A stretch of DNA of 33,065 bases. Source: Solobacterium sp. (GTDB lineage Bacteria; Bacillota_I; Bacilli_A; Erysipelotrichales; Erysipelotrichaceae). A program made the translations under genes and the position numbers. This document shows, one piece after another, positions 6,446 through 14,106 of this stretch. Where the stretch lies: the NCBI GenBank assembly GCA_024693325.1, contig JAILLA010000058.1:1-33065 (forward strand), written 5' to 3'. The notes under the pieces were generated by a model. It did no database searches. It saw only the letters and a program-made list of their open reading frames with translations, and was not told the DNA's origin. How positions within the stretch are numbered: the first letter of the stretch is position 1; the number at the start of each line of letters is the position of its first letter.

Positions 6446-7273
6446 ATGAGACTGACTACTATCATGATCATCTTTATGATCTTTTATATGATCTACAGCA
6501 ATATCGGTATGGGCAAAAAAACAGTCAAAAGCAAAAAGCTGAATGCGGTCCTGCAGGATATGCCGGATAAAGATCTGATCTTCCAGGAGCTGGATGAAAT
6601 GATCGCTGAGGAAACAGACCCGGCATTTACAGCAAAATACCAGGTCATCAAAGTCTGGGCATCGATCTATCATAATGAAAATGATATGTTCCTGGAAAAT
6701 CTTGAAAAGCTGGATATCGATCCGCTGATCAGTGACGGAAAAAACAATACGATCATGAACTATGAAGATTCGTTCTTCTATCTGCTTCTTGCGATCCCGA
6801 ACCGTCTGTTCTATGCTGAAGAACCTGAACTGATGGCAAAATATTATGAAAAGCTTGAACCGTATAAGGAAACATTAAAAAACTATCTGGTTTATGCTCT
6901 GGGTATGGCTGCGCGCAAGTATTATCAGAATGAAGAAGATCTTGGCAGAGAAATGTATATCAAGCTGGATGAAGGTGAATACGGCGAATACAAATATAAC
7001 AAGCAGCTGATCGGTGTTTACAAAAATATCGCTTCAGCATTCCTTGCCGGCATTGCTCTTCAGCAGAACGATATGGAACTGTATGAACAGCAGCTGCCTT
7101 ATATTAAGAGCTTTACAACAAGCGGTCTTGGCAAAAGATGGCTGAAAGAGCTGGGTATTGAACTTCCTGAAGAAGCTGAGGCAGACGAAGAAGCCGAAGC
7201 CGATGCAGAAGAAGATTATGATGAAGAACCGGCTGATGAGGAAACAGAAACGGAAAAAGAGGACAGCAAATGA
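6446..7273 (+). CDS. Membrane-anchored acidic protein of unknown function
   Basis: This 275-aa protein begins with one hydrophobic segment (residues about 3-20, LTTIMIIFMIFYMIYSNIG) that probably anchors it with the rest in the cytoplasm. The middle is helical with regularly spaced tyrosines and leucines, somewhat like TPR proteins. The last 35 residues are almost entirely Glu, Asp and Ala. I do not recognise the family. It overlaps pth by 4 bp (ATGA) and has its own promoter and an AGGGAGG ribosome binding site, so it is the first gene of the pth-mfd-rqcP operon. Its position suggests a link to translation or ribosome-associated quality control, but that is only inference. Confidence 0.85.
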   Translation: MRLTTIMIIFMIFYMIYSNIGMGKKTVKSKKLNAVLQDMPDKDLIFQELDEMIAEETDPAFTAKYQVIKVWASIYHNENDMFLENLEKLDIDPLISDGKNNTIMNYEDSFFYLLLAIPNRLFYAEEPELMAKYYEKLEPYKETLKNYLVYALGMAARKYYQNEEDLGREMYIKLDEGEYGEYKYNKQLIGVYKNIASAFLAGIALQQNDMELYEQQLPYIKSFTTSGLGKRWLKELGIELPEEAEADEEAEADAEEDYDEEPADEETETEKEDSK

Positions 7274-7851
7274 AACTGATCGCCGGATTGGGAAATCCCG
7301 GGAAAGAATATGCGAATACACGTCATAACAGCGGATTTATGGCTATGGATCTGCTGGCAGACAAATGCGGTGTCAGTATTCAGACAGAAAAATGGAACGC
7401 GCTGACTGCTCTTGTCAGGATCGAAGGACAGCCTGTCCTTCTGATGAAGCCGCTGACATATATGAATATGTCGGGAAGCGCGGTCATACAGGCAGTGAAT
7501 TTCTATCACATCGAACCGGAGGATGTTCTGATCCTGCATGATGATATGGATCTTCCTGTCGGGTCTCTGAGGATCCGTAAAAACGGAAGCTCGGGCGGAC
7601 AGAAAGGAATGAAATCCATTCAGCAGACGATGCATACGGAGCAGATATCCAGGATCAGGATCGGCGTGGGACATGACAGAAGCGGAAACGTTCCTGACTA
7701 TGTTCTTTCACCGGTAGCCAAAGCAGACCAGCAGCTGTTCAAAGAAACACTTGAAGCTGCTGCGGAAGCTGCATATGCATGGGCATATCTGCCTATGGAA
7801 ACTGTTATGAACAGATATAACAGAAAAGAAAAGAAAAAAGAGGAAGAGTGA
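7270..7851 (+). CDS. pth: Peptidyl-tRNA hydrolase
   Basis: This enzyme cleaves peptidyl-tRNA released by stalled ribosomes, recycling the tRNA. The 193-aa length is normal. The family motifs are GLGNPGKEYANTRHNSG near the N-terminus, with the catalytic His about residue 19, then KPLTYMNMSG, then LHDDMDLPVG with the catalytic Asp, and GSSGGQKGMKS. The C-terminus is a lysine/glutamate-rich tail. The gene overlaps its neighbours on both sides (ATGA upstream, GTGA into mfd), so expression is tightly coupled. The pth-mfd pairing matches the spoVC-mfd order of Bacillus. Confidence 0.98.
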   Translation: MKLIAGLGNPGKEYANTRHNSGFMAMDLLADKCGVSIQTEKWNALTALVRIEGQPVLLMKPLTYMNMSGSAVIQAVNFYHIEPEDVLILHDDMDLPVGSLRIRKNGSSGGQKGMKSIQQTMHTEQISRIRIGVGHDRSGNVPDYVLSPVAKADQQLFKETLEAAAEAAYAWAYLPMETVMNRYNRKEKKKEEE

Positions 7852-10800
7852 ACTTATTAAACAGATTATTATCTGAATTTGATCAGAATGAGGCTGTCAG
7901 AATACTGGACGGGAACAGAGGTGAACTTCCCCTGTCTTCCCTGATCGAAGAAGCATTGGTCATCAGTGCTTCCTACAGAAAAGATCCGAGGCCGATTCTT
8001 GTAGTCAAAAATAACCTGTACAGTGCGCAGCGTCTTTATGAAAGAGTGTCGTCTCTTTTATCAGAAGATGAGTGCGCTCTTTTCGGCGCGGACGAATCAC
8101 TGCGTGTGGAAGCGATCGCTGCTTCTCCCGAGATGACTGCCAACAAGGTAGAAACACTGGCATCACTCCTGAGGAAACCGGCACAGGTCGTGATCTCATG
8201 CCCTTCCGGACTGCTGCGTCACCTTCCATCACCGGAACATTTCAGAAACAGCTGTATCGATCTGAAAACAGATGAAACGATGGATATGGATGATCTGCTG
8301 CACCGTCTCCAGGCAGGAGGCTATTACCGGACATCACATATCGATCAGCCGCTGAGCTTTGCGGCAAGAGGCGGCATCGTTGATATTTATTCGATCAACT
8401 ATGAACAGCCGGTCCGTGTGGAATTTTTCGATGATGTGATCGAATCGATCCGTTTCTTCGATGTTCTGACACAGAAAACGATCCGCAGTACGGATGAGGT
8501 GCATATCGTACCGGCAAATGAAGTGCTGTTCTCTGAGAAGGATACTGAGGAGATCCTCACAGCCTGCAGAAACCTTCTGGAGGAGAAAAATGACCCGATC
8601 CTGTCAAGCAATGTCGAATCAGATATGAACCTGATCGAATCAGGTGTACGAGAAACAAGGCTGTATCCCTATACGGCATTTTTGAGCAGTCCCTCCGGTA
8701 TCTGGGATTATATGGATCATCCGGTCGTGATCTGGTCAGATCCGGATGAGATCAACGAGAAGACAAAACGTCTGATCGAGGACAGTATTTCCTATATCCA
8801 GGAACAGGTACAGGAGAAAAAATTACCCGGGAAATATTCTGTATGGCATGAGCTTTCACGTGCCGCGAAAGGATGCCCTTCCGTCAGGGAAAATCCGTTT
8901 GCGGACAATATTGCAAACATCAATGAACTGCATCTTCCGAATGATTCACTGGAGATCAAGCTGCAGATCCTACGGGCATATCCAAAAGTATTGTTCTGCC
9001 TGGATGAAAAAGAAACAGGCAGGGTCGCGGAAGCCTGTGTCAATGAAAAGATCCCCTATCGCCTGATCATAGATGATGAACCGATCATGGAAGGTTTCCA
9101 GATCGCGGTATCTCCTCTGCCGGAAGGCTTCACATATGCCGTATCCGGACTGACCGTTGTTACTTCTGCGGAATTGTTTGAAATACACAGACATACCGGC
9201 AGGTATGAGAAGAAGTTCAGCAGTGCGGAAGTCATTCACGGATATGATGAGCTGGAAGCAGGAGACTTTGTCGTTCATGCCCAGCACGGTGTAGGTCAGT
9301 ATATCGGTATCGAGACCAGGGAAGTCAGAGGCGTTATGCGTGATTTCCTGCGGATCGTTTACCGCGGGAATGCCGAACTGCTCGTTCCACTGGAACAGTT
9401 CCGTCTGGTACGAAAGTTTGTTTCCAGGGAAGGTGTTGTACCGAAGCTGAATAAACTCGGAAGTACGGAATGGGACAAAACGAAGAAACGTCTGGAAGAA
9501 AATGTTAATGATATAGCCGAGCGTCTCGTCAAGCTGTATGCGGTCCGTGAAGAACATATCGGATATGCATTCCAGCCGGACAGTCCGATCCAGAAAGAAT
9601 TTGAGGACGCGTTTGAATACGAACTGACCCCCGACCAGCAGAAAGCCGTAGAGGACGTCAAGCGGGATATGGAAAGCGACAAGCCGATGGACCGTCTTGT
9701 CTGCGGAGATGTCGGTTTCGGAAAGACGGAGATCGCTGTCAGGGCAGCGTTCAAGGCTGCAGCGGAAAACAAACAGGTAGCTGTTCTGTGCCCGACGACC
9801 ATCCTGGCGGAACAGCACTTCAGAACATTTTCCCATCGCTTTGAGGGATTCCCCTTTACGATCAGAGTACTGGACAGGTTTGTTGTTCCATCAAAGGTAA
9901 AAGAAACTTTAAAAGAACTGCAGGACGGGACAGTTGATATCCTGATCGGAACACACAGGATCCTCAGCAGGGATGTTGTGTTCAAGGATCTCGGACTGCT
10001 GGTCGTTGATGAAGAACAGAGGTTCGGTGTAGAACACAAGGAACGGATCAAGGAACTGAAGAACGACATCGATGTCCTTACCCTGAGCGCGACTCCGATC
10101 CCCAGAACGCTGCAGATGTCATTGATCGGCATCCGTCAGCTTTCCCAGCTGGAGACTCCGCCAGGCAACCGGTATAACGTACAGACATACGTGGTGGAGA
10201 AAAACAAAGGCCTCGTGATCGATGCGATCGAAAAAGAACTGGCCAGAAACGGTCAGGTGTTCTATCTGTATAACAGTATTGCGGAGATCTACAATGTTGC
10301 AAGATCGCTGCAGACGTCCATCCCTGACGCAAGGATCGGCATTATCCATGGAAAGATGGACAGAGAGTCGATCGAAGATGTCATGATGCAGTTTATTCAT
10401 CATGAACTGAATGTCCTGGTATGTACGACGATCATAGAAAACGGCATTGATATTCCCAATGCCAATACGATCCTGATCGATAACGCGCATAATTTCGGAC
10501 TGGCACAGATCTATCAGATCAAAGGCCGTGTCGGAAGAAGTGACCGTGTCGCATATGCCTACCTGCTCGTCCCTCCCCGCAGACAGCTCAGTGAAGTTGC
10601 CGGAAAGAGACTGCAGGCAGTCAAGGAATTTGCGAAGCTCGGAAGCGGATACCGTATTGCCATGAGAGACCTGACGATCCGCGGAGCAGGAGACCTGCTC
10701 GGACCGGAACAGTCCGGATTCATCGATACAGTCGGCATCGATATGTATATTGAAATGCTGAACAGCGCGATCGAACGGAAAAAAGGGATCGTCAAGGAAC

Positions 10801-11270
10801 CGGAACAGCAGATCGTACATACGAACGTTTCCCGCAGCAGTTATATTCCGAAGAAATTCGCTCCGGATGATTATGACAAGCTCGGCATGTACCAGAATAT
10901 CGACAGTATCTATCATCTGAATGACCTGGATGATCTGAAGGATCAGGTGATCGATCAGTACGGCAGGCTTCCGGAGGAAGTGAAGACGCTGTTTGAAAAG
11001 AGAAAGTTGGATATCCTTGTCAGCAGTCCGGATGTATCGACGTACAGAGAAATACGCGGAAATGCGGAGATCACATTCTCTGTTCCCTTCTCCCAGAAGA
11101 TCGACGGTGTGAAGCTGTTTGAGATCTTCTCCGATCTCTCAAAAGATATTTCACTGAGTTATAAAAATCAGAGCATCATCGCGACAGTACCGATCGGAAA
11201 GGACAGTCTTGAGATGTGCTCCCTGATGATCACAAAAGCAAAGGAGGCTCTTCGCAATGCGGATCGATAA
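7848..11270 (+). CDS. mfd: Transcription-repair coupling factor Mfd
   Basis: This 1140-aa DNA translocase removes RNA polymerase stalled at lesions and recruits UvrA. The N-terminal UvrB-like region includes RGGIVDIYS (about residue 177). A CarD/RID-type RNA polymerase interaction domain follows at about 465-545 ([17 protein letters not shown]). The SF2 helicase motor has Walker [10 protein letters not shown] (about 620) and the DEEQRFG box (about 721). The TRG motif region [18 protein letters not shown] and a C-terminal regulatory domain follow. It starts at a GTG overlapping the pth stop (GTGA). The 3' end overlaps rqcP by 14 bp. All motor motifs look intact. Confidence 0.98.
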   Translation: MNLLNRLLSEFDQNEAVRILDGNRGELPLSSLIEEALVISASYRKDPRPILVVKNNLYSAQRLYERVSSLLSEDECALFGADESLRVEAIAASPEMTANKVETLASLLRKPAQVVISCPSGLLRHLPSPEHFRNSCIDLKTDETMDMDDLLHRLQAGGYYRTSHIDQPLSFAARGGIVDIYSINYEQPVRVEFFDDVIESIRFFDVLTQKTIRSTDEVHIVPANEVLFSEKDTEEILTACRNLLEEKNDPILSSNVESDMNLIESGVRETRLYPYTAFLSSPSGIWDYMDHPVVIWSDPDEINEKTKRLIEDSISYIQEQVQEKKLPGKYSVWHELSRAAKGCPSVRENPFADNIANINELHLPNDSLEIKLQILRAYPKVLFCLDEKETGRVAEACVNEKIPYRLIIDDEPIMEGFQIAVSPLPEGFTYAVSGLTVVTSAELFEIHRHTGRYEKKFSSAEVIHGYDELEAGDFVVHAQHGVGQYIGIETREVRGVMRDFLRIVYRGNAELLVPLEQFRLVRKFVSREGVVPKLNKLGSTEWDKTKKRLEENVNDIAERLVKLYAVREEHIGYAFQPDSPIQKEFEDAFEYELTPDQQKAVEDVKRDMESDKPMDRLVCGDVGFGKTEIAVRAAFKAAAENKQVAVLCPTTILAEQHFRTFSHRFEGFPFTIRVLDRFVVPSKVKETLKELQDGTVDILIGTHRILSRDVVFKDLGLLVVDEEQRFGVEHKERIKELKNDIDVLTLSATPIPRTLQMSLIGIRQLSQLETPPGNRYNVQTYVVEKNKGLVIDAIEKELARNGQVFYLYNSIAEIYNVARSLQTSIPDARIGIIHGKMDRESIEDVMMQFIHHELNVLVCTTIIENGIDIPNANTILIDNAHNFGLAQIYQIKGRVGRSDRVAYAYLLVPPRRQLSEVAGKRLQAVKEFAKLGSGYRIAMRDLTIRGAGDLLGPEQSGFIDTVGIDMYIEMLNSAIERKKGIVKEPEQQIVHTNVSRSSYIPKKFAPDDYDKLGMYQNIDSIYHLNDLDDLKDQVIDQYGRLPEEVKTLFEKRKLDILVSSPDVSTYREIRGNAEITFSVPFSQKIDGVKLFEIFSDLSKDISLSYKNQSIIATVPIGKDSLEMCSLMITKAKEALRNADR

Positions 11271-11544
11271 ATACCTGAAAGTATCCAGAATCCTGAAACG
11301 GCGTACTGTTTCCAAAGAACTTGCGCTGAATGACCGTGTTGAAGTCAACGGCCGTGTCGCAAAACCGTCTACGGATGTCAAAGCCGGGGATATCGTTGCG
11401 ATCACATTCGGAAACAGAATGCTGAAGATCAGGGTCCTTTCCACCGAGGATGTGAAGCGGAAAAAGGATGCGGCGGATCTCTATGAAGTCGTTGAGGAAT
11501 CACGGCTCAGGGAGGAACCTCCTGCAGCAGACACACAGCAGTAA
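11257..11544 (+). CDS. rqcP: S4-domain RNA-binding protein RqcP (YabO/Hsp15 family)
   Basis: This 95-aa protein is almost entirely an S4 domain: [31 protein letters not shown] and KPSTDVKAGDIV. In Bacillus, RqcP works with RqcH to add C-terminal alanine tails to nascent chains on stalled 50S subunits. It starts inside the end of mfd behind an AAGGAGG sequence, so it is translationally coupled. In Bacillus yabO lies between mfd and divIC in the same order, with extra genes that are missing here. The last 20 residues are acidic and poorly conserved. Confidence 0.93.
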   Translation: MRIDKYLKVSRILKRRTVSKELALNDRVEVNGRVAKPSTDVKAGDIVAITFGNRMLKIRVLSTEDVKRKKDAADLYEVVEESRLREEPPAADTQQ

Positions 11545-11604
11545 AAGAACTGATATAAAGGAACTTTCATTTCTAAAGATTAAAGAACCGGCAGCGATAC
11601 GATG

Positions 11605-11633
11605 TTGAAGACAGTCATAAAAAATGGTATATA
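11605..11633 (+). promoter_or_regulatory. divIC promoter
   Basis: TTGAAG (11605-11610), a 17-bp spacer and TATATA (11628-11633) with a TGG extension form a good sigma-A promoter. It lies 22 nt before the divIC start. Confidence 0.65.
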
Positions 11634-11655
11634 GAATTATGAAAAGAGGAATGAA

Positions 11656-11988
11656 ATGTCTGAACAGAAAAAGACTGTAAAAAAGAAGAAAAAGCAGAAA
11701 AGAAAGATGACGCCGTTTCTTCGCCTGATCTGTTATCTGATCATTGCGGCATCGGTCTTTCTGCTTGTTGAAGTTGCCAAAGAGATCTATACGACTGTGG
11801 AACTGAAAAAACAGCTTGCTGAAGTTCAGCAGAAATATCAGGAAGTTCAGGATGAAAGTGCATACCTTCTCCAGGAACGTGAAAAGTTGACAGATCCCGA
11901 TTATGTACAGAGCTATGCCAGAGGCAACTATATGCTTTCAAGAGAAGGAGAACAGATCTTCTACCTTCCGGAAAACGAAAACAAATAA
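11656..11988 (+). CDS. divIC: Cell-division protein DivIC/FtsB family
   Basis: This 110-aa bitopic membrane protein has the septum-initiator layout. A very basic cytoplasmic N-terminus (KKTVKKKKKQKRK) comes first, then one membrane helix (about residues 24-42), an extracytoplasmic coiled coil (about 45-80, ELKKQLAEVQQKYQEVQDE), and a short end with YARGNYMLSREGE, typical of DivIC. DivIC/FtsB joins FtsL and DivIB/FtsQ in the divisome and helps activate septal wall synthesis. The pth-mfd-rqcP-divIC context supports the assignment. Confidence 0.93.
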   Translation: MSEQKKTVKKKKKQKRKMTPFLRLICYLIIAASVFLLVEVAKEIYTTVELKKQLAEVQQKYQEVQDESAYLLQEREKLTDPDYVQSYARGNYMLSREGEQIFYLPENENK

Positions 11989-12040
11989 AGGAACTGAAAA
12001 ACCCGGAATCATCCGGGCTGGGAATCTCAGTTCCTTTTTT
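11987..12040. terminator. Bidirectional terminator between convergent divIC and minus-strand operon
   Basis: AAAGGAACTGA (11987-11997) pairs with TCAGTTCCTTT (12027-12037). A second hairpin, CCCGG/CCGGG, sits inside. A T run follows on the plus strand. It also folds in the minus direction, where TTTATTT follows. Confidence 0.85.
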
Positions 12041-12043
12041 CTG

Positions 12044-12358
12044 TTATGCAGCAGACCGCGGTCTTCTGATTATTGCGATGATCGTCCAGACAAGCCATAT
12101 GATCAGTGTCAGAAGCAGGAATGTCAGAATAAAGCCGATCGGATCAAACCTGCAGGACAAAGAATCCCTGCCGTCCGGAGTCATGGCATAAATATGGGTG
12201 ACGGACAGGCCGAAGCCTTTTTCCACCGTGATCTCTCCGCCGTACATACGGTAAGCCAGCAGCAGGCTTTTGTTGTTCTGATAATACATGCAGTTAACAA
12301 ACAGTCCGGTCAATGTCAGGATCAGTGACACAGCTGCAGAAACAATCAGTTTTTTCAT
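12044..12358 (-). CDS. Small two-helix membrane protein, unknown function
   Basis: This 104-aa protein has an N-terminal membrane segment (residues about 4-24), an extracytoplasmic middle of about 45 residues, and a second membrane helix (about 74-95, PIGFILTFLLLTLIIWLVWT). It ends in a basic RRPRSAA tail. I do not recognise a family. It is the last gene of a three-gene minus-strand operon behind a spermidine-synthase-like gene and a small exported protein. The pairing with another small membrane-anchored protein suggests a local membrane or cell-surface role, but nothing in the sequence fixes it. Confidence 0.75.
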   Translation of the reverse strand: MKKLIVSAAVSLILTLTGLFVNCMYYQNNKSLLLAYRMYGGEITVEKGFGLSVTHIYAMTPDGRDSLSCRFDPIGFILTFLLLTLIIWLVWTIIAIIRRPRSAA

Positions 12359-12373
12359 AAGATACTCCTGTTG

Positions 12374-12721
12374 TTAATAATTTAGGGTATATTGTGTATC
12401 TTCCATTTCTTCGGCTGACGCAGTGATCAGTACATGATCCTGCATCCAGGTGATCCGGAAGTTCTGTTCATCTGCTGTTTTGCCGTCATTGAGCAGAACG
12501 ATGTCTGTTTCAGCTGTTCTGGACTGACCGGTATACAATACGGCCCTGCAGTATGAGCTGCCGAACAGGAATTCCGGGTCTCCGGTCATGAAGATCCTGA
12601 TACTGTGCGTACTGTCATCCGAGTCCTGCTGCAGGATCAGCGTTTCCTTATGATACGTCAATGTGAACAGCAGAATGATGACCATCACTGCGGGAAGGAG
12701 AAAGAAAGTCAGCCGTTTCAT
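12374..12721 (-). CDS. Small exported or membrane-anchored protein, unknown function
   Basis: This 115-aa protein has a hydrophobic N-terminus (LTFFLLPAVMVIILLFTLTY) that acts as an uncleaved anchor or signal. The remaining 90 residues are a beta-rich extracytoplasmic domain with one Cys and several Asp and Thr. I see no lipobox and no recognisable domain. It lies 18 bp after the spermidine-synthase-like gene and 15 bp before the two-helix membrane protein, so the three are probably one transcript. Confidence 0.75.
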   Translation of the reverse strand: MKRLTFFLLPAVMVIILLFTLTYHKETLILQQDSDDSTHSIRIFMTGDPEFLFGSSYCRAVLYTGQSRTAETDIVLLNDGKTADEQNFRITWMQDHVLITASAEEMEDTQYTLNY

Positions 12722-12739
12722 AACTCTGCCCTTCCTTTA

Positions 12740-13534
12740 TCAATAGATGTAATCATTCCAGAGATCCTCGGTATCAATATCATATAACACATGCGAAAAT
12801 GCTGTGTCGTAATCGATCATGTCCGTGATATGGTCATAGCAGTCGGAAGCGAACATGACATAATTGCAGGTCACATCATTGCCCTCTGTCGGAGCAGGAA
12901 CAAGCAGAACATACCGGAATACCTGTTTTGCTGTATAAAGAACATTCAGCAGGAAGTCTGATTTCTGCAGATCCACAAAGCCGGGAAGATTTGCCGCAAA
13001 GATACCGTTTTCTTTTATGCCGGCATGCATGAGCTTCATGGCTTCCAGTGTCAGCAGTTCAAAGACCGGATAAAAACCGTCATAGGCATCAAATATCACA
13101 GCGTCATATTTGTGTGTGTTGTGTTCCATGTAATGCCGTCCGTCATCCGTAATGAATTCAAGACGATGATCCTCGTCCGGATGATACTGTTCCATCAGTT
13201 CATCCAGATAGAAGAAGCTCATAGCGGAATCCACAGCAGTCGGGTCGATCTCAACCACGGAAATACTTGCGTCCGGATAATGTGAGATCAGATATTTCGG
13301 ATACGAGTAGGCACCGCCGCCGATCATCAGGATATGGGCGTTCTCCTTCAGATGTTCGAAGATCAGATTAAACCGTTTGGTATAGTTGAAAACAAGATCA
13401 AAATGTCTGCCTTCTTCGGTATATGCGGCAGAATGCCATCCTTCATTATGCTCATATACCATGACAGATTCCCCGTCAACAAATTCGGATTCATATAGAA
13501 GTACTTCTGCGGGAAGATGATCGTTTTCGCTCAT
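12740..13534 (-). CDS. Spermidine-synthase-like methyltransferase-fold protein
   Basis: This 264-aa protein has the Rossmann-type core of the spermidine synthase (SpeE) superfamily. It has the glycine loop ILMIGGGAYSYPKYL, then SVVEIDPTAVD (acidic residue after strand 2), ITDDGRHYM, and the DAVIFDAYDGF segment that replaces the catalytic D-x-x-D/P region. True SpeE proteins usually have GGGDGG at the first loop and a DSTDP-like gate. Here these are GGGAYS and DAYDGF, so polyamine synthesis is doubtful. Similar short proteins are often annotated as fused-MFS/spermidine synthase-like without a proven reaction. It heads the three-gene operon from the promoter at 13617-13645. Confidence 0.8.
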   Translation of the reverse strand: MSENDHLPAEVLLYESEFVDGESVMVYEHNEGWHSAAYTEEGRHFDLVFNYTKRFNLIFEHLKENAHILMIGGGAYSYPKYLISHYPDASISVVEIDPTAVDSAMSFFYLDELMEQYHPDEDHRLEFITDDGRHYMEHNTHKYDAVIFDAYDGFYPVFELLTLEAMKLMHAGIKENGIFAANLPGFVDLQKSDFLLNVLYTAKQVFRYVLLVPAPTEGNDVTCNYVMFASDCYDHITDMIDYDTAFSHVLYDIDTEDLWNDYIY

Positions 13535-13616
13535 AATACACTCAACTTTTTAAATGCCGTTTACAGCACAAACTTCAGAATGACTTTAACAGGCAGGTGA
13601 AGTCTTTACAGGACTT

Positions 13617-13645
13617 ATGATAAATCAGAAGAATGATGACGTCAA
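13617..13645 (-). promoter_or_regulatory. Promoter of the spermidine-synthase-like operon
   Basis: On the minus strand TTGACG (13645-13640), a 17-bp spacer and TATCAT (13622-13617) form a good sigma-A promoter. It leaves an 80-nt leader before the start codon at 13534. Confidence 0.7.
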
Positions 13646-13649
13646 AAAT

Positions 13650-13765
13650 AGAAAAGAGACTTTGCAGTCTCCCTCCTTATGTCGGCCGGTTTCTGATCAG
13701 CGGAAGAATGAAACAGGCGCAAACATACAAAATCAGCGCTTCCCTGTAAAACAGGGTACTTGCTT
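13650..13765 (-). ncRNA. Candidate small non-coding RNA of about 115 nt
   Basis: On the minus strand a promoter at 13801-13772 would start an RNA near 13765. The RNA contains three possible hairpins: CCCTG/CAGGG, GCGC/GCGC and GTTTC/GAAAC. It ends at GAGACT-loop-AGTCTC (13671-13656) followed by TTTTC, an intrinsic terminator. No open frame with a start and ribosome binding site fits. A separate promoter for the next gene follows immediately, so this looks like an independent RNA rather than a leader. I do not recognise it as SRP RNA, T-box or a known riboswitch. 6S RNA cannot be ruled out by eye. Confidence 0.45.
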
Positions 13766-13771
13766 ATTTTC

Positions 13772-13801
13772 ATTATAACTATTTTTTTTCATTCTTGTCT
13801 A
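13772..13801 (-). promoter_or_regulatory. Promoter of the candidate small RNA
   Basis: On the minus strand TAGACA (13801-13796), an 18-bp spacer and a perfect TATAAT (13777-13772) are visible. No protein-coding gene starts within 200 nt downstream in this direction. Confidence 0.6.
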
Positions 13802-13867
13802 CAATTTCATTTATGTTTCATAAATTACTGAAAATCTGTTTATCAAGTGTTATCGGGCAGATTACTA

Positions 13868-13876
13868 TGCTAGAAT
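13868..13876 (+). promoter_or_regulatory. tRNA-Ala promoter (extended -10)
   Basis: TGC plus TAGAAT is an extended -10 element whose predicted start site falls a few bases before the mature tRNA 5' end at 13888. The -35 region is poor. Confidence 0.55.
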
Positions 13877-13887
13877 ACTATTACCAC

Positions 13888-13960
13888 GGGGTTGTAGCTC
13901 ACCTGGGAGAGCGCATCGCTGGCAGCGATGAGGTAGCGAGTTCGAGTCTCGTCAGCTCCA
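13888..13960 (+). tRNA. tRNA-Ala (anticodon GGC)
   Basis: A 73-nt cloverleaf can be drawn by hand. The acceptor GGGGTTG pairs with CAGCTCC (one G-U). The D stem is GCTC/GAGC. The anticodon stem is CATCG/CGATG with loop CTGGCAG, giving anticodon GGC. The T arm GCGAG-TTCGAGT-CTCGT is canonical (one G-U). The discriminator is A and the 3' CCA is not encoded. A Rho-independent terminator follows. The gene is solitary, not in a tRNA cluster. Confidence 0.93.
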
Positions 13961-13969
13961 CTGTATTCA

Positions 13970-13996
13970 GGGGAATGAAACATTCTCCTTTTTTTT
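13970..13996 (+). terminator. tRNA-Ala terminator
   Basis: GGGGAATG (13970-13977) pairs with CATTCTCC (13981-13988) around a three-base loop, followed by eight T. Confidence 0.85.
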
Positions 13997-14106
13997 GCAG
14001 TATTTTTCAGACAGCCCATAATTTTCTGAAAAACATATGCGCTGTGAATGTATCTTATCTGCTGCACTGATAAAATATGACTAACGTATTACGAAGGAGA
14101 ATCATT

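Noticed and set aside
8970..9836. A 288-aa open frame on the minus strand inside mfd
   Set aside because: It lies wholly antisense to a conserved gene with all Mfd motifs, has no ribosome binding site and its product is low-complexity shadow sequence. The same applies to the long minus frames at 9359-10132, 10119-10916 and 20092-20994.
12740..13534. True spermidine synthase (speE)
   Set aside because: The fold is right, but the GGGDGG loop and catalytic aspartate region are altered and no speD or other polyamine gene is nearby. I kept only the superfamily name.
13650..13765. T-box or other aminoacyl-tRNA-sensing leader
   Set aside because: The conserved T-box sequence (AGGGTGGNACCGCG) is absent, and a separate promoter for the next gene lies between the terminator and that gene.
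13795..14070. A 91-aa plus-strand open frame
   Set aside because: It runs through the tRNA-Ala gene and its terminator, and the protein has no recognisable features.
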